Shown: positions 1-12,900, counted from the stretch's first letter. The stretch is 64,000 nucleotides of DNA from Diospyros lotus (GCF_014633365.1 NC_068345.1:12594058-12658057), one strand, 5' to 3'. Notes: generated by a model not told the origin, from the letters alone. Made by a program: numbers and translations.

Positions 1-336
1 CCTGTGCATAGAGAAAATGCTAAAAAGATTTAGCATATTGAATTCCAATAAAGGTCAGTTGCCTGTTCGGACTGGAATTCATCTCTCTAAAGGGATGTCT
101 CCAAACACTTTTGAAGAGAGAGATCATATGAGTAAGGTATATTATGCTTCGGCAATTGGGAGCCTTATGTAAACGATGATTGTACGAGACTTGATATTGC
201 ATATGCAGTCAGTGTTGTAAGCTAATATCATTCATATCCTGGTGAAAGTTATTGGATGGTAGTGAAGCATATTCTAAAGTACTTGAAATGAACTAAGGAT
301 ATGCTCCTAGTTTATAGAGATGGTGATAGCCATATT
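1..336 (+). pseudogene. Ty1/copia pol relic, RT/RNase H junction (5' piece)
   Basis: Translation of the + strand reads through the copia segment that follows the RT catalytic core, with words such as GIHLSKGMSP, YYASAIGSLM and KHILKYLK in the usual order; the last is the hallmark of the RT/RNase H boundary in Tork-like copia polyproteins. Stop codons (for example within SLM*TM and YLK*TKD) show it is dead. The frame breaks at 336 where a gypsy LTR has inserted and resumes at 4082 with the RNase H part. The element extends beyond the left edge of the window. The assignment to copia is firm; the lineage is inferred. Confidence 0.8.
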
Positions 337-3300
337 TGTAATGCCCCACTTTTCAAATATATAACGATGCTAAATACAAGTTATTCAAGCTATTTACAAC
401 ACACGGATGTTATTGGAAATCCTTTATCAACAAAAGTAAGGATTGAACCTGAGTAGCTAAATAACTAGGATTTCCACTCAACAATATAAACATCGCATCT
501 TTTGCTCGTTATTTGTAGTACAACCATAGGACACACCCACATCCGTACATCCTCTTATTAGGTATCATATTTACAATACAACTCTTTGAATTACAAGTTT
601 GTATGAACAAATTAAGAAAACCAAAACTAAATGCCGCCACCCCCCTTTGCCTTTACTCAAATTGGAACCTGGGATACCTGTCACATCTGACATACCTAGA
701 ACGTCCAATGTTCCAGGGGTATGAAACACTCGAGTTAGATTGTTACATTTAAGTGAGTGGTACAAGAAAGGAAACAATGCATGGAAAAGTAATATACAGT
801 TATGCCAGGAAATATGTAGAAATAAGTACGAAATCTCCAAAGATCATGTCAATATAAAACCTCCCCGAGTCACCACCATCCCTATAAGCACTTCGTGTCA
901 AACATCTCAGCCTCACCTCTAGGCTAAGCTCCATATCTGGGCATGTGATCGTGGTCCAACCCCTCATGCCTCACCTCCAGGCATGGGATTGCCATCCCAA
1001 TCATCATGATGTTCCACCAACAAGTTGTTAGAAACCGGCCAACCGTGTCGCTTCGATTCTGCCTTCTTTGATTCGTAGAGTTGCAAGCGCAAACTCCTCC
1101 AAGTCGGTCCACACGATCGACCCTTTCCACGATGCCTTGAGTAGTGCTAGCAAACCCTAGGCACCTCCAAGAGAGATCCGAATTTTTCCCTTATTTTTCA
1201 GCTTCTTAAGTGGCCTATTTATAGAGTAAAAACCCTAATTATGCCTTTGAAAAACCCTAAACGATTTAGGTCTGGCCCATAATCATATTGGGCCGTATCT
1301 CTCTTTTAAATTATGGAATGGGCTCGACCTAAGTGTGTAACCCCTTAGGTCCACCATTGGGCTAGATGTAGGCCAACTCTATTGGGTTATAAGAAGGCCT
1401 AACTCATTAGATTAATTAAACTCTTTGATTAAACTTATGGGCTTCTTAATTAGCACATCTCATGGGCTTCTTAATTAAACTCTTTAATTAATAGTTTTAG
1501 AATTAATCAAATTAATTCTAAAACCCTACATATCATGGTTAACGTCTAGCAACATGCCATGAATACCTAGCCAACGATGAAAAAACACAGACCTTTTCAA
1601 TTGCAAATACCGTGCAGTAAAATCCTTTCATCAATCTATGTCCCGATTGAATTTAGGGTATGGTTTTATGACGAAACCCTAATCATTCAATAACTATGTA
1701 TCCATTCCAGATTTATGACTTGATAGGTGAAATCAAAACACCTTTTGATTTCTACCTCACCTTGGCCAAGGATTTCCTCAGTCATGAAATCATCGGAATA
1801 CACAGGACATCTTCTCATCTTATCGATAAGTGATGAATTCTATTTCGACATCCACAAGCCTTCATATGTGATAAGGTTACGCCTAGTGATAATTTGTTAA
1901 TGACTCCATTGGAATCCAAAAAAGAATCAAAGCGTAACCAGTCAAATATAAGACTACCATGATGTCTCAAGTCTAAGGACCAATCTGCACTATTGCAACA
2001 CAGCAATTCCAATTCGACAATAAACAATTACCATTAGGAATTCTGTAGCGGGTCAGTTCAGTGTACTTATTCTTATAATAAACACCCACATATATGCACT
2101 AGTGTCCACACACCAATGTCTATGAAACAAGACATTCCCCTAATTGAGCATGCATCATATATGCTAGTCTATCCGAGTTATTAGTGTCCAATCCTAATAA
2201 CTCTATGACTAGGAACATTTAAGATCAAGGCTTATAAGGAATATGTTTCATGATCGTCATCTCTATGCACGACCATATTCCATGAGCCTATTTGATCTAT
2301 AGACTTTGTTAAGAAGGGAAATAATAAAGACAACCATCAATGACAAATAAAACATAATGCCTTACAATAATAATTGATTGAAGATAAAGAGTCACAATGA
2401 AAAATATGATCAATTACATGTAAATATAATTGGCTTGTGGGGCATAACTCTAACACAAGTTGCCAATCATCATGCTCAAATTCCAATCCCATCAATTAAC
2501 CACAAATACAAACACCGAGATGCGTATACAATGGGAAAGATATGCTCAAGAGCAATGAAACATGAGTTGTAAGCCACCAACCATGACATATTGTATGAAA
2601 AAATAGAAGGAATATGATATGTAAACCACAAGCCACTCACGAAAGCCGTCATGGTCAAACCCGATACAACAAAAAAGAAAGGATATGCTCGAAACCAAGA
2701 AAACATGAGACGTAAGCAACAAACCACCCATAAATGAACCCAAGAGTGATAAAGAAGAAGTAAAAAGCATGCATAAACCACTCACCTTAACTGTTTACCT
2801 TTCGGGGTGTATTGTTCATACTCGTCGGGTTAGGTTTTTTTGAAGAAATCACGCATTTTAATGAACCAAACATCAAATATTTTATATAGGGTTTAAGAGA
2901 ATTAAAAGAGGGTCAAAGATGTGAAATTTTAGGGGAAAATGAGATGTCACATGCCATCATGCATCGGGAGAAGGGGCCTCACGTGCTGCCACATGCAGCC
3001 TTTCTCTGGTGCGTGTACTGCACACGTCGCCCTTATTTTTTGGCTAGCCTTGTGTAGTTTTTATATTTTGGACATAACTCCTTCGTTTTAGCTCCAATTT
3101 GAGCCCTATTTTTTCCTACACGCTCCTCTTTCATCCCTTTATAAGATTATAAAGTTAGATTGGACTTACATATCAGATTTCATGAATTTTAAGCATGATC
3201 TTTGAGGTTGGCCCAAAAACTTTGACGAGGCTCGTTCTCCCTCATTTCTCTACCAATTTCTTTCCTTCTTTTTGCAGGATTCTCCCATTTCCCCTCTTTC

Positions 3301-4076
3301 TCAAGAACATGACCCTCCCCTTTGTTTCCCTCAATTTGGTAGAGATTCTTCTAAAAAATATTTAGAATGGTTTGTGATCAACCTAGGCCCCTATTTATAA
3401 ACTTTTCTAACCAACCACATGTCGCCACCTCAAGGGTGATCATAAGTCTTATTCGCCACCTCAAGAGAGTGCCTTAACTTAGCTTCCATGTAATCCAATG
3501 AATGCTTTCCATGTGTTCTTGAGGATAAGGTTTGGAGACTTTAGCAAACTTGGAGGCTAAGTGTTAGATTTCAAAATGATGCAAAGGTGGATTTAAATAT
3601 TGTTTGAAATCCAAAACTGAATTGAAATGTAAACTCATATACGCATCTTCTCAGCTATTTACACCTTTGCCCCTACCACCCCATGCTTTGATTTGTGTGC
3701 CTTATCATGACTTTTAATGGTTAGTTGGCCTAGTTTGTTACTCCAATGATCTAGCTACAGGTTTCAAGAACTACACCTTGGCTTGAACTTTTCAGGTAAT
3801 TTGCACTTAACCCCTTGTAACTTGGTCCTCGGGCCATTTTTAATTGCACTTTTTGGCCCCTAAAAAATGGATAAATTATGTTAATACCCTAAGGTTTTAG
3901 GTAAATTACACTTTTACTCAAACTTCAATATTTACAATTTTGCCACTGTCTCATAAACTAAACCTTTATCTCAAGGCTTCTATAATCCCTTTAAAGAACC
4001 TATTTCCTTAAGTATCAGAACATAATAGTCTCACGCATTACATCATATTTGATTCTGAAAAATCTCAGGTATTACA
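337..4076 (-). mobile_element. Ty3/gypsy solo LTR, minus orientation, carrying a nested copia solo LTR
   Basis: The insert lies between two copies of the 5-bp target ATATT (332-336 and 4077-4081) and splits a copia pol frame that resumes on the other side. Its ends are TGTAATGCCCC on the left and GGTATTACA on the right, so both ends have the TG...CA form. The right end (minus-strand start) is similar to the LTR start at 53317. Removing the nested copia LTR (1026-2455) leaves about 2.3 kb of LTR and no internal coding region, as expected for a solo LTR made by LTR-LTR recombination. Confidence 0.8.
1026..2455 (-). mobile_element. Ty1/copia-type solo LTR (family TGTTAGAGTTATGCC)
   Basis: This 1430-bp unit is flanked by a perfect 5-bp duplication CAAGT (1021-1025 and 2456-2460). 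Read on the minus strand it starts TGTTAGAGTTATGCCCC and ends GGTTTCTAACA. A second copy lies at 15082-16501 in the same orientation, similar along its whole length, which independently fixes both ends. No coding potential is seen. It sits inside the gypsy solo LTR 337-4076, so it is the younger of the two. Confidence 0.85.
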
Positions 4077-4081
4077 ATATT

Positions 4082-4490
4082 GATGGATACATAGATTTAG
4101 ATTTTCAGTCGAATGCTGATGATCGCAAATCAACGTCTGGTTTTATTTTTCTCTTGAATGGTAGTCCTATAAGCTGGAAAAGTTTAAGGAGGAAATCACA
4201 GCAGATTCAACCACTAAAGTTGAATATGTGGCAACATGTGATGATGCTAAGGAAGCTATTTGGATCTAGAAATTTGTTTCCAAGGTTGGTGTGGTTCCGT
4301 CCGTTCTATCACCAGTACCTTTATATTATGACAATAATGGAGCTATTGCACAGGCAAAGGAACCTGGGTCTCATCAGAAGTCCAAACACATTGAACGTTG
4401 GTTTCACCTTACTTGAGAGATCATAGCACATGGGGACGTGCACTTGCAGAAAGTAGATTCAGCAGATAATGTAGCTGAGAGTTAGTGAAT
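4082..4490 (+). pseudogene. Ty1/copia pol relic, RNase H (3' piece)
   Basis: This continues the copia frame interrupted at 336. The translation shows the RNase H signature DDRKSTSGF near the start, then after a frame change KVEYVATCDDAKEAIW, YYDNNGAIAQAKEP, HQKSKHIERWFHL and DSADNVAE, which is the standard order of the copia RNase H domain to its C terminus. Frameshifts and stops break it several times. Together with 1-336 it forms one element in + orientation whose 3' LTR appears to start at 4910. Confidence 0.8.
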
Positions 4491-4909
4491 TAGACTACAA
4501 AATCTTCTAGATTCAGTAGGAGAGTTGACTGCCCAGCTTGAGGAGTCAATTGCCATAACAGTCGACTCTCGGTGGTTGCCAATCAACTCTTGGTGCTGCC
4601 TTAGACTTCTTCAATGCGCTCCACGTGGCGTGAAATTGGAGAGGCAGATGGGGGTGAAGAGGCAGTGAATTGGATGTAAATTGAAGGAAGATTTACAAGA
4701 AGTTTTGACTGCTTGCAACTTATGTCATTCTCTGCTTCTTCTACTCTGCCTCAGTTAAATTAATTGGGCATGAGAGTCACGCATGAAAGAGACACATAGG
4801 TGCTGGTGATATGCAATTCTCAGTATAGCATGGGAAGAGGTGACCAGAATTGTACTAGATTATACGCTAGGTGTGAACAACCTAGGCCCACGACAATGTG
4901 AAGTGGAAT
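4491..4909 (+). other. Copia 3' non-coding region with LTR-like similarity
   Basis: No coding signal is seen. The stretch is similar, in the same order, to the distal half of the minus-strand copia solo LTR at 14687-20799: the GTCGACTCT/GTTGAC words, the block around CTCCACGTGGCG (about 4619), and the block GGTGCTGGTGATATG to AACCTAGG (4799-4887). It ends in the purine-rich GTGAAGTGGAA just before an LTR start. Why LTR-type sequence precedes the LTR is not resolved. Confidence 0.5.
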
Positions 4910-5534
4910 TGTTAGTGTTAGTTCCCTAATGCTAGATTTAAAGGGCATTTAACAATTGTAATAATGGGACTAATGATATAATTCTTACCAATATAATAAA
5001 ATATGTTTTCATATTTTAAGGTCATATTTTCATTCATACCTCTCAAATCATTTATATGAATAAGCTCTTAGATTTCTTGATGATAGTTTTATTCTTAAGT
5101 GTTAAGAATATGTGACAAAGACTTTTGGATTGAGAATTTCCTAATAGTATTCCTAGTCCTTAGATTACTCATAAATGGGCTATGATTAATCGATTACGGA
5201 TTGGCACATAGGTTAGTACCTTTGATTAGTATGAGATATTAACTATAAATGATGGAAAGTCGCATACCATAATCCATAAGATAGATATAGTAAACATATG
5301 GGTAGATGTTAGTGGAACATCTACTGAATGTGACACACATGATAGATTACATGGATGAGAGGATCTATGATCTATCATAGGCTTTGATTGTGTTACTGGT
5401 CCTTAGACCGGAGGTAACACAATTGTCTTATATATCGGTGCTAGGGATTTATCGTTGCTAAGAACTATCGAGTTACTGGGTGAGACATATACTGTGTGGT
5501 CCCAGTGAATAACTCATCTTCAAATTTTGTCATA
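4910..5534 (+). mobile_element. Truncated copia LTR
   Basis: It starts TGTTAGTGTTAGTTCCC after a purine-rich tract and matches, in inverse orientation, the start (20799 leftward) and middle (17640-17560) of the copia solo LTR at 14687-20799, including the block around CCTAGTCCTTAGATTA. It stops near 5534, where the sequence changes abruptly to the tail of a gypsy LTR, so its 3' part is missing. Probably the 3' LTR of the copia element represented at 1-336 and 4082-4490. Confidence 0.6.
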
Positions 5535-6261
5535 TGATATGAGTTCTAGTGTACCTATGGCCATATGGAGGACTAGTGTTATGGGAAAGGTTGGTTGATG
5601 ACTTAACCTATGGAGGTTATAAGGGCATGGAAGACTACCCATTTTGCATTGTATTTTTGCATTACATGCTCTCTCATGCTTCATTTACTTATGCATTACA
5701 CCATTTTCTGAGTCTTTATGACTCATGGGGTTTTACCTCGTGATGTAGATGTGCAAGTCTAGATGCAAGTAGGGATGGTGGCGGGAGGCTGATGTGGCAA
5801 CTAGCGATGTTGCCTGAGTTGTATGTTATACATTTATCATGTATATATATATATATATTCTTGTGTGAGAATGTATATGTTATTGGGCACTGGATAGTAT
5901 CCAGTTTGTTGTAATCATCATAGTGTGATAGGTAAGGATCGAAAAAGTATGTTCCCATAAATTCTCAGTACTCAGTGAAGTTTTGATGTGCTAGTTTTGT
6001 GCATGGGTCACCTTTGGCTTGTTGTGAGGCGAGTTGGAAAAAGGTGAAGCTCACTCAGATTTCGGGTTCCGTTCCACTGTGCTTCCTTTTATGTTTTGAG
6101 ACCGATTCCTGAGTGGAGCGAAGGGAAGGACGAAGTTTAGTGCCCACCTAGGGCGTTTCTTGTTGAAACACAGTCCAACACTTTAATTGTTGGTTTGTTA
6201 TATGAGTAAGTCATTTGATTATTCACAAGTAACGCCCTGCAGGTGGGACCAGGTCGTTACA
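5535..6261 (+). mobile_element. 3' tail of a gypsy LTR
   Basis: Aligned by eye to the reverse complement of 17750-18540, the match runs from ATGAGTTCTAG through the block GGTCACCTTTGGCTTG to the end GGTCGTTACA at 6261. The 3' end is therefore a true LTR end, while the left edge is a truncation. Right after it a different (SIRE-type copia) RT reading frame begins, which suggests that the LTR inserted into that RT gene and that a deletion later removed everything upstream. Confidence 0.65.
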
Positions 6262-7175
6262 CTATGTTGGAATAACTGAATCAGTTTGAAATGAATAAGG
6301 TATAGACCTTAGTTCCTAAGCCAAAAGATAAGCAAGCCATTGGAACCAAATGGGTCTTTAGAAATAAGATGGATGAGAATGGAATGATAATATAAAAAAA
6401 TAAGACTAAATTAGTAACACAAGGCTATAGTCAAGAAGAATGAATAGATTTTGATGAAACTTATGCACTTGTAGCAAGATTAGAAGCCATTAGGTTATTA
6501 TTGGCTTATGCTTGTAACAAAGGGTTTAAGTTATATTAGATGGATGTTAAGAGTGCATTTCTTAATGGATATATTAAAGAGGAAGTATATGTTAAGCAGC
6601 CTCCACGTTTTGAAGATCCAATTCATGAGGATTATATTTTCAAGCTATCCAAGGCTTTATATGGACTTAAGCAAACCCCTAGGGCATGGTATGAAACCCT
6701 AAGTAATTTCCTTATCAAGAACAATTCTAAGAAAGGAAATGTGGACACCACTCTCTTCATCAAAAAGGATAAAAAGGATATACTTATAGTGTAAATATAT
6801 GTAGATGATATTATTTATGGATCTACTAATGATAAGCTATGTAAAGAATTTTCTACTATGATGCAAGCAGAATTTGAAATGATCATGGTTGGAAAGTTGT
6901 ATTACTTTCTAGGATTATAAATTAAACGTCTAAAAAATGGCATTTTTATCAGCCAAACTAAGTATATTAGAGATATTCTAAAGAAATTTAATATCGCTGA
7001 GGCAAAATCCATCGACACCCCTATGAGCACATATGTTAAAATGGATAAAGATGAAGGTGGAAAATCCGTTGATCAAAAGATGTATTGAGGGATGATAGGA
7101 TCTCCTCTTTATCTCACTACCTCTAGACTAGATACTCTTTAGTGTGATAAATACCAAAGTGATCCTAAGGAGTTT
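6262..7175 (+). pseudogene. SIRE-type copia reverse transcriptase fragment
   Basis: The translation follows the copia RT from IGTKWVFRNKMDENG through MDVKSAFLNGY, EEVYVKQPP and LYGLKQTPRAWYE to IYVDDIIYGST, where YVDD (about 6798-6809) is the catalytic motif, and on to LYYFLGL and SIDTPMST. The YVDDIIYGST form is typical of SIRE/Maximus-type copia. At least eight stops or frameshifts are present, so it is dead. It begins at a gypsy LTR end (6261) and is cut at 7175, mid-codon series SDPKE, by an inserted LTR; the frame resumes at 9484. Confidence 0.85.
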
Positions 7176-9483
7176 TGTTGAGAAATTTTTGTTTTGATTT
7201 ATGGAGAAAATATTTTTGAAAAATCTAGCTTCAGTATATTTGGTTTATTAATGATCTCCAAAACATTTCTCTATAAATAAATTTTGAATGGGAGAACTTC
7301 ATCCTCATATAGTTATATATATCTCCATTATGACAAAATATGTTCATATATCAATCGAGCATGATAAACTTTTGAAAAAATATTTTTCAAAAATCTGCTG
7401 AGTTTAAAAGACTTCTCAAAAATATTTAAATATTGCTCAATATTGTCTTCATGACTAAATGAGTATTGTAGTGACTCAATCGATTATAGCAAAGTTCCAA
7501 CTCGAGTATGTGCTATACAAATTATATTCTTCTAAAATTTCAATCGAGTTTGGCAATTCATATAATCATGTGTAAATCATTCTCATACTCGGGTATGCTT
7601 TGAGATTATCCGAGTATCTCCAAGAGCATCAAAGTCTGAGCATATATTGAATTAAGTAAAGCCTATGTTATAATCGACTAATATACTTGGATCAATTGAG
7701 TATATGTTGGTTGAGAGCCTTACACATCTATATTTTTTAATTTGAAAAATCAATCAAGTTTTTTTTTTTTTTTGTGACTTTCAAGTCAGTCGATTATATG
7801 CTTTCTAAAGATATATTTCAATTGATTATTAAGGATCTGTCAGTTGAGTGAGTTATGCATGCTCTTTGTATCTTTAAACTCAATCGAGTATTTTCATGGA
7901 TTAGTCAAGTAAGGCCTTGACTGAATATGGCTAAGTTTTTGTGCTTGAAAATTAATCGAGTATAGTATATTTGTACTTGAGTATATGTTTTCATTAGTCA
8001 AGTAAGTCTAGCTTGGTCGTTAAGTAATTAATTTGTGCTTTATGTGGCTTATGAGTTAATTAAGTAAGCTCTACATAATCGATTACATGTTTTTTTAAAT
8101 CAATTGGAATGATTTCATTAGTCAAGTATCTCTTTAACACCAGTCAAGTAACTGTCATCCAAATATAAAAATTATAGCCATTATGCACATTTAATGCTTG
8201 ACAATTCCACTTTTTAGATTTAATGACCAGGGTCCACGTAGCAACGTATTGTCCATTTCAAGTTGCAACCAATCCCCGATTTTATCACTCTGAGATTTAA
8301 TCCCAAAATGCGCATCACTATGTAGAACACCCTCCACACTTATATGCCCAGTTCCCACCCTTTGCATGGCTGATGTGGGATTCGCCCAAAGTGTCTACAC
8401 GCACCCCCCTTAGGGACTCAGTGTCCTTGTTGAGATTTGCCCCACCACCACGCTTAGAGGCTCGGGGGTCGACTTTGATACCATTTTGTAACGGCCGGGG
8501 TCCACGTAGCAACGTATTATTCGGTTCAGGTCACAACCAATCCCCGGTTTTATTGCTCTGAGATTTAATCCCAAAATGCGCATCACTATGTAGAACACCC
8601 TCCGCACTTATATTCCCAATTCCCCCCCCCCCCCCTTTGAATGGCCAATGTGGGATTTGCCTAAGGTGCCTACATTAAATCATTAAATGCTAATCAGAGA
8701 ACATGAGCTTTCTTGTATGAATTAATAAATGTTATTTAATGTCGTTAGAGACAAAAGGTGGCACTTGTGAGACAAAATGGAATATTCATTTTGAATTTTT
8801 CCATTTCAGCTAACATTCAATATAAGAATTCTATAAATAGGAGAAGGAGCTACTTGAAGAAGGTTACACTTGATCTACTCAGCGTTCATTCTGCTTCTAA
8901 GAGCTCCAAGAATACCTCTTATTCTCCAATCCTTCTTCTCACGAGCTATTTATTCTAAAATCATTATGTGACAAATTTATTGAGAGTGAGCTTTATTCCA
9001 AATCTTGTAACTCTCTCAGTCAAGAGAAAAGATTTTGAACTTACTGTTTTATTCATCCTTCTCCTGAAATATTCTGTCACAAATTCTTTGTGAACTTGTA
9101 CAAAGGTTACATCTTAGCCTTGAAAAGGTAGTGGTTCTGGCTTAGCCTATTTGAAAAGCCAAGTTGTAAAAGTTATACCTTATCCTATGAAAAGGTTGTG
9201 GTTGTGGCTGAGCCCATTATAAAACCCCAAGTGTAAATGATTGTAGTGAGCATGCTAAAACTATAAGGTAATAGAATACACTAGTGGGTGTGGTTACAAA
9301 ATCCTTGGTTGTGGATCAAGGTAGTGGACTAAGTAGTTGAGGCTAAACCACTCTACATCTTGTGTATTGCTTTCTCTATTTTATTTACAACATTACTTCC
9401 TTGATTCCTTTTTAATCAAGATTTTTTTAAGAAAATGGTGTAAAAGCTTAATTCACCCCCCTCTTAAGCTAACTTTTCTATCA
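7176..9483 (+). mobile_element. Copia (SIRE-type) solo LTR nested in RT/RNase H
   Basis: It starts TGTTGAGAAATTTTTG and ends CTTTTCTATCA, splitting the copia pol frame between SDPKE and HLTTIKRIFKYLKG. The flanking 5-mers AGTTT (7171-7175) and ACTTC (9484-9488) match at three of five positions, compatible with an old target duplication. The LTR at 24404 starts the same way and shares internal blocks. It carries many copies of the word TCGAGTA (about 7440-8160) and a nested TRIM (8219-8674). No internal coding region, so a solo LTR. Confidence 0.7.
8219..8674 (-). mobile_element. TRIM (small non-coding LTR retrotransposon)
   Basis: Two direct repeats of about 185 bp (8219-8399 and 8487-8674), nearly identical through GGTCCACGTAGCAACG and TGCGCATCACTATG, flank 87 bp. 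On the minus strand the right LTR runs TGTAGGCACC to GGCCGTTACA and is followed by TGGTATCAAAGTC (complement of 8471-8483), a good primer binding site for initiator tRNA-Met. A purine tract (complement of the C run near 8402-8408) precedes the second LTR. Flanking 5-mers are TTAGA (8214-8218) and TTAAA (8675-8679). With no room for any gene, this is a terminal-repeat retrotransposon in miniature. The left LTR has lost the canonical terminal dinucleotide. Confidence 0.8.
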
Positions 9484-9972
9484 ACTTCCATTTGACTACA
9501 ATTAAAAGAATATTTAAGTATCTCAAGGGATCTCCATCTCTAGGTTTATGGTATCCTAAATCCTCTCCCTTAGAGCTGCATGCTTATGCAAATGCTAATT
9601 ATGTTGTATGTAGGGTAGATAGAAAAAGCACTAGTGACACCTGTCAATTGCTTTGAAGTATGCTAATCTCACGATCATCCTAAAAGCAAAACAGTGTGGT
9701 CACCTCCACTACTGAAGTTAAATATGTCTCACTGGTAGTTGTAATGCCCAAATTTTGTGGCTTAAGCAGTAGTTGGAGGATTATGGAATTAAGGTCAATC
9801 ATATTCTTATTAAATGTGACAATTCTAGTGCTATTAATTTATACCAGAATCCAATGTATCATTTAAGAACCAAGCACATTGAGATAAGGCATAATTTTAT
9901 AAGGGATCGTGTGCAAATGGGAGATATAATTTTAGAATATGTGTCAACTAAGAGCCAATTAGTTGATATTTT
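9484..9972 (+). pseudogene. SIRE-type copia RNase H fragment
   Basis: Continues the frame interrupted at 7175: HLTTIKRIFKYLKG, LGLWYP, then RVDRKSTSDTCQ and, after a frameshift, the domain end with HILIKCDNSSAINLYQNP, RTKHIEIRHNFIRD and VSTKSQLVDIF. The order is that of the copia RNase H domain. The end of the domain is cut by an inserted gypsy LTR and continues at 14402 with KPLEKNYFSKIRAELGV. Stops and a frameshift make it non-functional. Confidence 0.85.
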
Positions 9973-12900
9973 TTTAGACAAGCCTTCCTTAGAGATCCTG
10001 CCACCTAGGAAATCCGAGAGAAGGTGTCAGAAGGATGGAAAAAGAAATGCACAAGAATAAAAATAAAGAGAAAAACTCAAGACATACATTCCCAATTTGA
10101 TTTCTGTTTCTTAAGTACAACGGAAGCAAATTAAATATTTAGGCCATACATTGAGTTAACACAACATAAGGGGCATGTACATCATGAACCATTGTTCTCA
10201 ATAGGGTACAATTCAAATATAACCATACAAAATGAACACATAGTTGCCCTTAAACCCAAACTGCTTCCCAAGACCTTTCCGATCGAGAATGCCCCATACA
10301 CATATCTACTTGACTCAATTCAGGCACTACTAGACCCCCTCTCTTTTTTTGCCTTCCCCTTTCTAAGAATGATGTAAAAAGACAAGTATGAGCCACAAGG
10401 CTCAACAAGTATAATTTTTGAAACATAAGGGAGTTAACAAGGAGCAAAGCAAACAGTGGGATTACTAAATCACATGAGATCATATTATGGAGTTTCTTAC
10501 ATTGAACGCACCCACACAATGCTTCACCACATCAAAGAACAATGTAAACATGCACATGTATACACATTCGACCCTTAACCCTAAATAACATTGGCTCTTA
10601 TAGCCTAAATAAAATACATATCGGTCTGTAGCTAAATACCTACAACCAAAGAAACAATTAACTCAACTGTGGACTTGTGACGACCCGTTAAGTGGGTATA
10701 GATGTTAATTATATTTTTATATAGTGTGTTGCATGTAGACCTTATTTGATAAATGCCAAAAATAATTTATAGGTTGTTAAAGAGGTTAAATAGCAAAAAA
10801 TATTTTATATGTGGTCTAAAAGGCAAGTTAGTGGGAAATAAAATGTTTGGGGTCATTGCATGTGAGTAGCTTAATGTATATGTTTTATAAAGTGGGCTTG
10901 GGCCAAGGGTTTATAACTTAATGGAAGTGGTGGGTTTAAAATAATTCCATGGGCCTAATATGAAGTGGGCTTTTAAATGGGCTTGGGCCATGTATAAATA
11001 TGGGGGTCTTTTTAATGAGATGTATATATATATATATATTGTGGAAAATGAATGAACAAGGAAATTAGAGAAGGCAATGAAAATGCAAAATGTCCAAAGA
11101 GGGCTTATATGCTATGTGTGTGTTGGAAAAGTTAAGGGTAAAATAGAAATTTGTAAAATAGAATGAATATAGAAAAGAAAAGAATAGTAAAAGGAAAAGA
11201 CCATTAAGGGTATGAGTAAGTTGGGTGTGTGTGTGTGTTGTGTGTGTGGGGGGGGGGGGGCAAAATTGGGATTTTGGGATAGGAGGGTGGTTGGAGAATG
11301 GACGTCCAGCCCATTCTCCCCCATGCTTCTCTTTTCTTACAATCTTCTTCTCTTCATCTCCACTTCCTTGCTCATTCTCAGTATTATTGCTTCATCTTCT
11401 TCTTCTTCCCTTCTTCTTCCATTTATTGTGGTGGAATCAAACTCTCAAAGTGGGTAGATTTCGAGCTCTTGGAGTGCTTCTTCTTCTCTTTGGCTTTTTC
11501 ATCAAAATGAAAGCTTTCTTCTCCTTTTCTCCTATCTTTTAGTGCAAGGTATATCTTTATATTTAATCAAAGCTCTTGCTATAATCTCTCCAATGGTGGT
11601 TTTTGAAAACTTATATTTAAATGTATTAGTTTCATGTTTTTCTGAAATCTTGTTGATTTCCTTCAAAGTTGTCATTAGGTCTTGTTTTGGTCTCTATGGG
11701 GCTTGTTTTCCCCATCTTTTATTCAAGGAATGGCAACTTAAGGGTTAGGGTTTTATTTGTGGGTGTTTTGGGTGTTTGTCGTTCGTGGGTTTTTAGTTTC
11801 GTGTGAGTTTGGTCAACTATTCGAGCTGAAGATTTTGAAACATAATCCATGTATTTTAAAACCAAATCTCCTCTCATTATACGATGTTAAAGGAAGTTAA
11901 GATATATATATATATCCCAATTCGAATAGAGTCACATGCAGGAAAATGATGTGATGTGGCCGAAGATCTTAGTGGGTGAGTATAAGCACGTTATTGAGAA
12001 GTATGTTAAGATGCCTAAATATGTATGCATATATATGTATATATATATATATATATTACCTTAACACACCTATTATTTTGCGTGGAAGGAAAGTAAGTGG
12101 ATATCCCAAAGGCATGCTATGACAAAAAAAAAAAAAAAAAAGGTGGCTCATCTGCAAGGAAATGAAAGAAACAAAGTAAAAGGGATATCCTTTCAAGGCG
12201 GCTCATCCGCATTTTTTTGTATATATGCTATGTGACTTCTTGTACTCTGAGTCATGTATGGAAGAAAGGGTACTATGCCATTATGTGAATTGTACGAATG
12301 TTACTCTATGAGTTAAACATGTGCCTTGTTGTTAAGCAAGGAAATATCAATTATTAAGGTTGTATTGATGAAGAAGGCATGATCAAAAGCTTTGTCTCTA
12401 AATGTCGGGTAGTAGTCTTCCATTGATTCTTATATTATGCATGACCTCATAGATTTACCTTATCTCTATTCCTCTTGCTATATATATTCTCGCTGAGCCT
12501 TGTGGCTCACTTTCTTATTTTTGTCATTCCAGGTAAGGGCAAAATCGTGGTAGAAATGGAGTCTAGTAAGGCTCAAAGTTAAATTTAGACGTGTACAAAG
12601 ATCTCCCCCAGCCTAAAGATTTTTAGGACTTGTGTGGAGGGCCAGTGTAGAAGGTTATTTCCTTTTGGTATTGTATTGGTACCCTTGTATATTTTTGAAA
12701 ATGTTGCTTCTATGGAAAGTAAGTCAATTTATATCATGAAATTTTTTTATATGTATATTCTTGAATTCTATTTTGGAAGGACCTTCTTTCAGATGTTCCT
12801 ATGCTAGCGGGTATATTCGGAAGTGGACAAAACCAAAGTCCCCTCACCCCCTGATTTAAATCAGGTGAGCATAATGAGCCGAACCTCCCTCCGATCAAGC

